Shown here piece after piece: positions 5,240 through 6,692 of a stretch of 6,692 nucleotides of DNA; position 1 is the stretch's first letter; each line of letters begins with the position of its first letter. Both the position numbers and the translations under genes were made by a program. This DNA is from an uncultured Solirubrobacteraceae bacterium (GTDB lineage Bacteria > Actinomycetota > Thermoleophilia > Solirubrobacterales > Solirubrobacteraceae). The stretch spans positions 1 to 6,692 of the forward strand of contig CATPAX010000049.1 in NCBI GenBank assembly GCA_955652215.1, written 5' to 3'. The notes beneath the pieces were generated by a model. It saw only the letters and a program-made list of their open reading frames with translations, searched no databases and was not told the DNA's origin.

Positions 5240-5506
5240 ATGGCCTACGTCATCGCCGAGCCGTGCATTGGCACAAAGGACAACTCGTGCGTTGAGGTGT
5301 GTCCTGTCGACTGCATCCATCCCACGCCCGACGAGCCCGATTACGACGACGTGCCGATGCTCTACATCGATCCGGAGGAGTGCATCGACTGCGACGCCTG
5401 CGTCGAGGCGTGCCCCGTGGACGCTTGCTTCGCGGAGGATCAGCTGCCCGAGGAATGGGCGCACTACGCGAAGCTGAACGCGGAGTACTACAACCGCAAC
5501 GGCTAG
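5240..5506 (+). CDS. fdxA: Seven-iron ferredoxin [3Fe-4S][4Fe-4S] (FdxA type)
   Basis: This is a small, acidic, soluble one-electron carrier of 88 residues. By alignment to Azotobacter FdI, Cys9, Cys17 and Cys58 bind the 3Fe-4S cluster (C-x7-C motif plus the Cys before Pro59). Cys21, Cys48, Cys51 and Cys54 bind the 4Fe-4S cluster (CP plus CxxCxxC). Cys25 corresponds to the free Cys24 of FdI; Cys63 is also extra. The N-terminus AYVIAEPC and the C-terminal DQLPEEWAHYAKLN tail are typical of actinobacterial FdxA. The acidic insert HPTPDEPDYDDV between the two cysteine groups is longer than in mycobacterial forms and recalls Thermoleophilia. The ATG at 5240 begins exactly at the conserved N-terminus. 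AGGGA (5221-5225) is a rather distant Shine-Dalgarno, and TAGAGA (5228-5233) is nearer. It converges with mrp, 31 bp away. Likely partners are ferredoxin reductases, cytochromes P450 or 2-oxoacid oxidoreductases, none of which is in the window. Confidence 0.95.
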   Translation: MAYVIAEPCIGTKDNSCVEVCPVDCIHPTPDEPDYDDVPMLYIDPEECIDCDACVEACPVDACFAEDQLPEEWAHYAKLNAEYYNRNG

Positions 5507-5537
5507 CTCACACGTCAGCGATGAGCGACGGTCAGCG

Positions 5538-6677
5538 CTAGGCCATCGGGAGCGACATGCCCGTCGGCCTCGGCGCGGCCGCGGGAGCGCTCGCCTGCAT
5601 GACAGGCAGCTCCACGGGTGAGAGCGCAATCAGGCCGCGCGCCGCATAGCGGAGCGCCTGGGCTGCGGGATCCTCGGGGTCCGAGAAGACAACGGGGATC
5701 CCGGCGTCGGACTGCTTGCGGAGCGTCAGCGTCAGCGGGATTTTTGCTAGCAGCGGAACCTCGAGCTCCTCCGAGAGCAGCTGGCCGCCGCCCTCGCCGA
5801 ACAGCTGGTAGCGCTCCCCGTCGGGCGTAACGAATCCCGACATGTTCTCGATCACGCCCGCGATCTCGAGCTTCAGCTTGCTCGCCATCTCAGCGGAACG
5901 GCGGGCCACCTTCTGCGCGACCGCCTGAGGGGTGGTCACGATCAGGAACTTCGCCTGGGGGAGCAGCTGGGCGAGCGTCATCGAGACATCTCCGGTCCCC
6001 GGTGGCAGGTCGACGAGCAGGTAATCGAGCTCACCCCACTCGACGTCCTCGAGGAACTGCTGGAGCGCCTTGTGCAGCATCGGCCCGCGCCACACTACAG
6101 CCGCATCCTCCTCCACGAAGAAGCCGATCGACATCACCGTGATCCCGTCGTAGGCCGGGAGCGGCACGATCTTCCGGTCGGCGTTGACTTTCGGGCGCTG
6201 GGCTCCGACACCGAGCATGCGAGGCTGCGAATAGCCCCACACATCCGCATCGAGCACTCCGACCGTGTTGCCCTCGACGACCAGTGCGGCCGCAAGGTTC
6301 GCCGTCACGCTCGACTTACCGACGCCGCCCTTCCCCGACCCGATGCAGATCACGTTCCGCACCTGCGCCAGAGCTCCCTCGGGCAGCGAGGAGCGGCCGA
6401 GCTTGCTTCCGAGGGCCGCTTTCTCCGAGTCGGAGAGCACATCGAAGCTGACGTTGACCGCGGCGACTCCATCGAGGTCGCGAACCGCGTTGGCGACTCC
6501 GGTCTGGAAATGACCGCGGATCGGGCATCCCGGGGTGGTGAGGGAGACCATCACGTCGACGACGCCGTTTTCGTGAATCTCGACTGCCCGGACCATCTCG
6601 AGCTCGACGATGTCTCGCCGGAGCTCCGGATCGATCACCGCGCGAAGCGCGTCCATTATCTGATCGCGAGTGGGCAC
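5538..6677 (-). CDS. mrp: Mrp/ApbC family P-loop ATPase, iron-sulfur cluster carrier
   Basis: This cytoplasmic, dimeric ATPase of the Mrp/NBP35 family carries or inserts Fe-S clusters into target proteins. The protein is 379 residues. An N-terminal MIP18 (DUF59) domain, about 4-80, has DPELRRDIVELEMVR and TTPGCPIRG with the conserved Cys51. The deviant Walker A is GSGKGGVGKSS (113-123), with the signature Lys116 and Lys121. Switch I is LDADVWGYSQP (142-152), and Walker B is LLVDLPPGTGD (220-230). IENMSGF (276-282) is followed by VTPDGERYQLFG, where many homologs carry CPxCG, so the bridging-cluster CxxC is absent. The C-terminus, PTGMSLPMA, has the GMSL ending that I recall from actinobacterial Mrp proteins, which also lack the CxxC. 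The start is GTG at 6677: TACAAT (6689-6684) ends 6 nt upstream, so the mRNA is probably leaderless. It faces the ferredoxin gene, a thematic but not operonic link. Family assignment is certain. Confidence 0.95.
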   Translation of the reverse strand: MPTRDQIMDALRAVIDPELRRDIVELEMVRAVEIHENGVVDVMVSLTTPGCPIRGHFQTGVANAVRDLDGVAAVNVSFDVLSDSEKAALGSKLGRSSLPEGALAQVRNVICIGSGKGGVGKSSVTANLAAALVVEGNTVGVLDADVWGYSQPRMLGVGAQRPKVNADRKIVPLPAYDGITVMSIGFFVEEDAAVVWRGPMLHKALQQFLEDVEWGELDYLLVDLPPGTGDVSMTLAQLLPQAKFLIVTTPQAVAQKVARRSAEMASKLKLEIAGVIENMSGFVTPDGERYQLFGEGGGQLLSEELEVPLLAKIPLTLTLRKQSDAGIPVVFSDPEDPAAQALRYAARGLIALSPVELPVMQASAPAAAPRPTGMSLPMA

Positions 6678-6683
6678 CGCTTC

Positions 6684-6689
6684 ATTGTA
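6684..6689 (-). promoter_or_regulatory. -10 hexamer for leaderless mrp mRNA
   Basis: TACAAT on the minus strand is a near-consensus -10. It is followed by GAAGCG and then the GTG start of mrp, leaving no room for a Shine-Dalgarno. The -35 region lies outside the window. Confidence 0.5.
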
Positions 6690-6692
6690 GGC

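Noticed and set aside
4931..5629. 232-codon minus-strand frame across the ferredoxin gene
   Set aside because: It is antisense to a ferredoxin with perfect cysteine spacing and runs through the intergenic leader; no domain is recognisable.

Overview
The window is chromosomal DNA from a GC-rich bacterium. Protein style points to Actinobacteriota, probably Thermoleophilia (Solirubrobacterales or Gaiellales). The signs are a seven-iron FdxA ferredoxin with a long acidic insert between its cysteine clusters, an actinobacterial Mrp that ends in a GMSL motif and lacks the CxxC pair, a CitA-like citrate synthase, and a membrane anti-sigma protein of a type I associate with that class. Taxonomy is inferred from recollected families, not from a search.

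Layout: (1) 2-730 (+), the 3' part of a membrane-anchored, probable anti-sigma gene whose start lies outside the window. (2) 758-1267 (-), an ECF sigma factor, convergent with gene 1. (3) 1296-2387 (-), citrate synthase, 28 bp upstream of the sigma gene on the same strand, so the two may be co-transcribed; a possible 24-codon leader ORF overlaps its start. (4) 2549-3982 (+), an amidase-signature hydrolase divergent from citrate synthase. (5) 4031-4918 (-), an NAD(P)-binding atypical SDR, convergent with the amidase. (6) 4919-5239, a 321-bp gap without an intact gene. It holds the SDR promoter, a T9 tract, the C-terminal remnant of an MFS transporter and the ferredoxin leader. (7) 5240-5506 (+), seven-iron ferredoxin. 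(8) 5538-6677 (-), Mrp/ApbC P-loop iron-sulfur carrier, convergent with ferredoxin.

The genes are mainly housekeeping: TCA entry (citrate synthase), electron transfer (ferredoxin), Fe-S cluster handling (Mrp), a general amidase and a regulatory sigma/anti-sigma region. The functional links that can be argued are the adjacent Fe-S pair and the facing sigma and anti-sigma genes. I see no phage, CRISPR, IS element, tRNA or rRNA, and no evident new multi-gene system.

The most informative unexplained structure is at the promoters. Three genes (amidase, SDR, Mrp) have a TANNNT hexamer ending 6-7 nt before a GTG start, the geometry expected for leaderless mRNAs. Two of them share a CCTACCC heptamer 21-23 bp upstream of that hexamer. 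Other points are the MFS remnant that begins at the T9 tract, two mutually exclusive hairpins in the ferredoxin leader, and residue substitutions in three enzymes: Glu for catalytic Asp in citrate synthase, no CxxC in Mrp, and no YxxxK tyrosine in the SDR.
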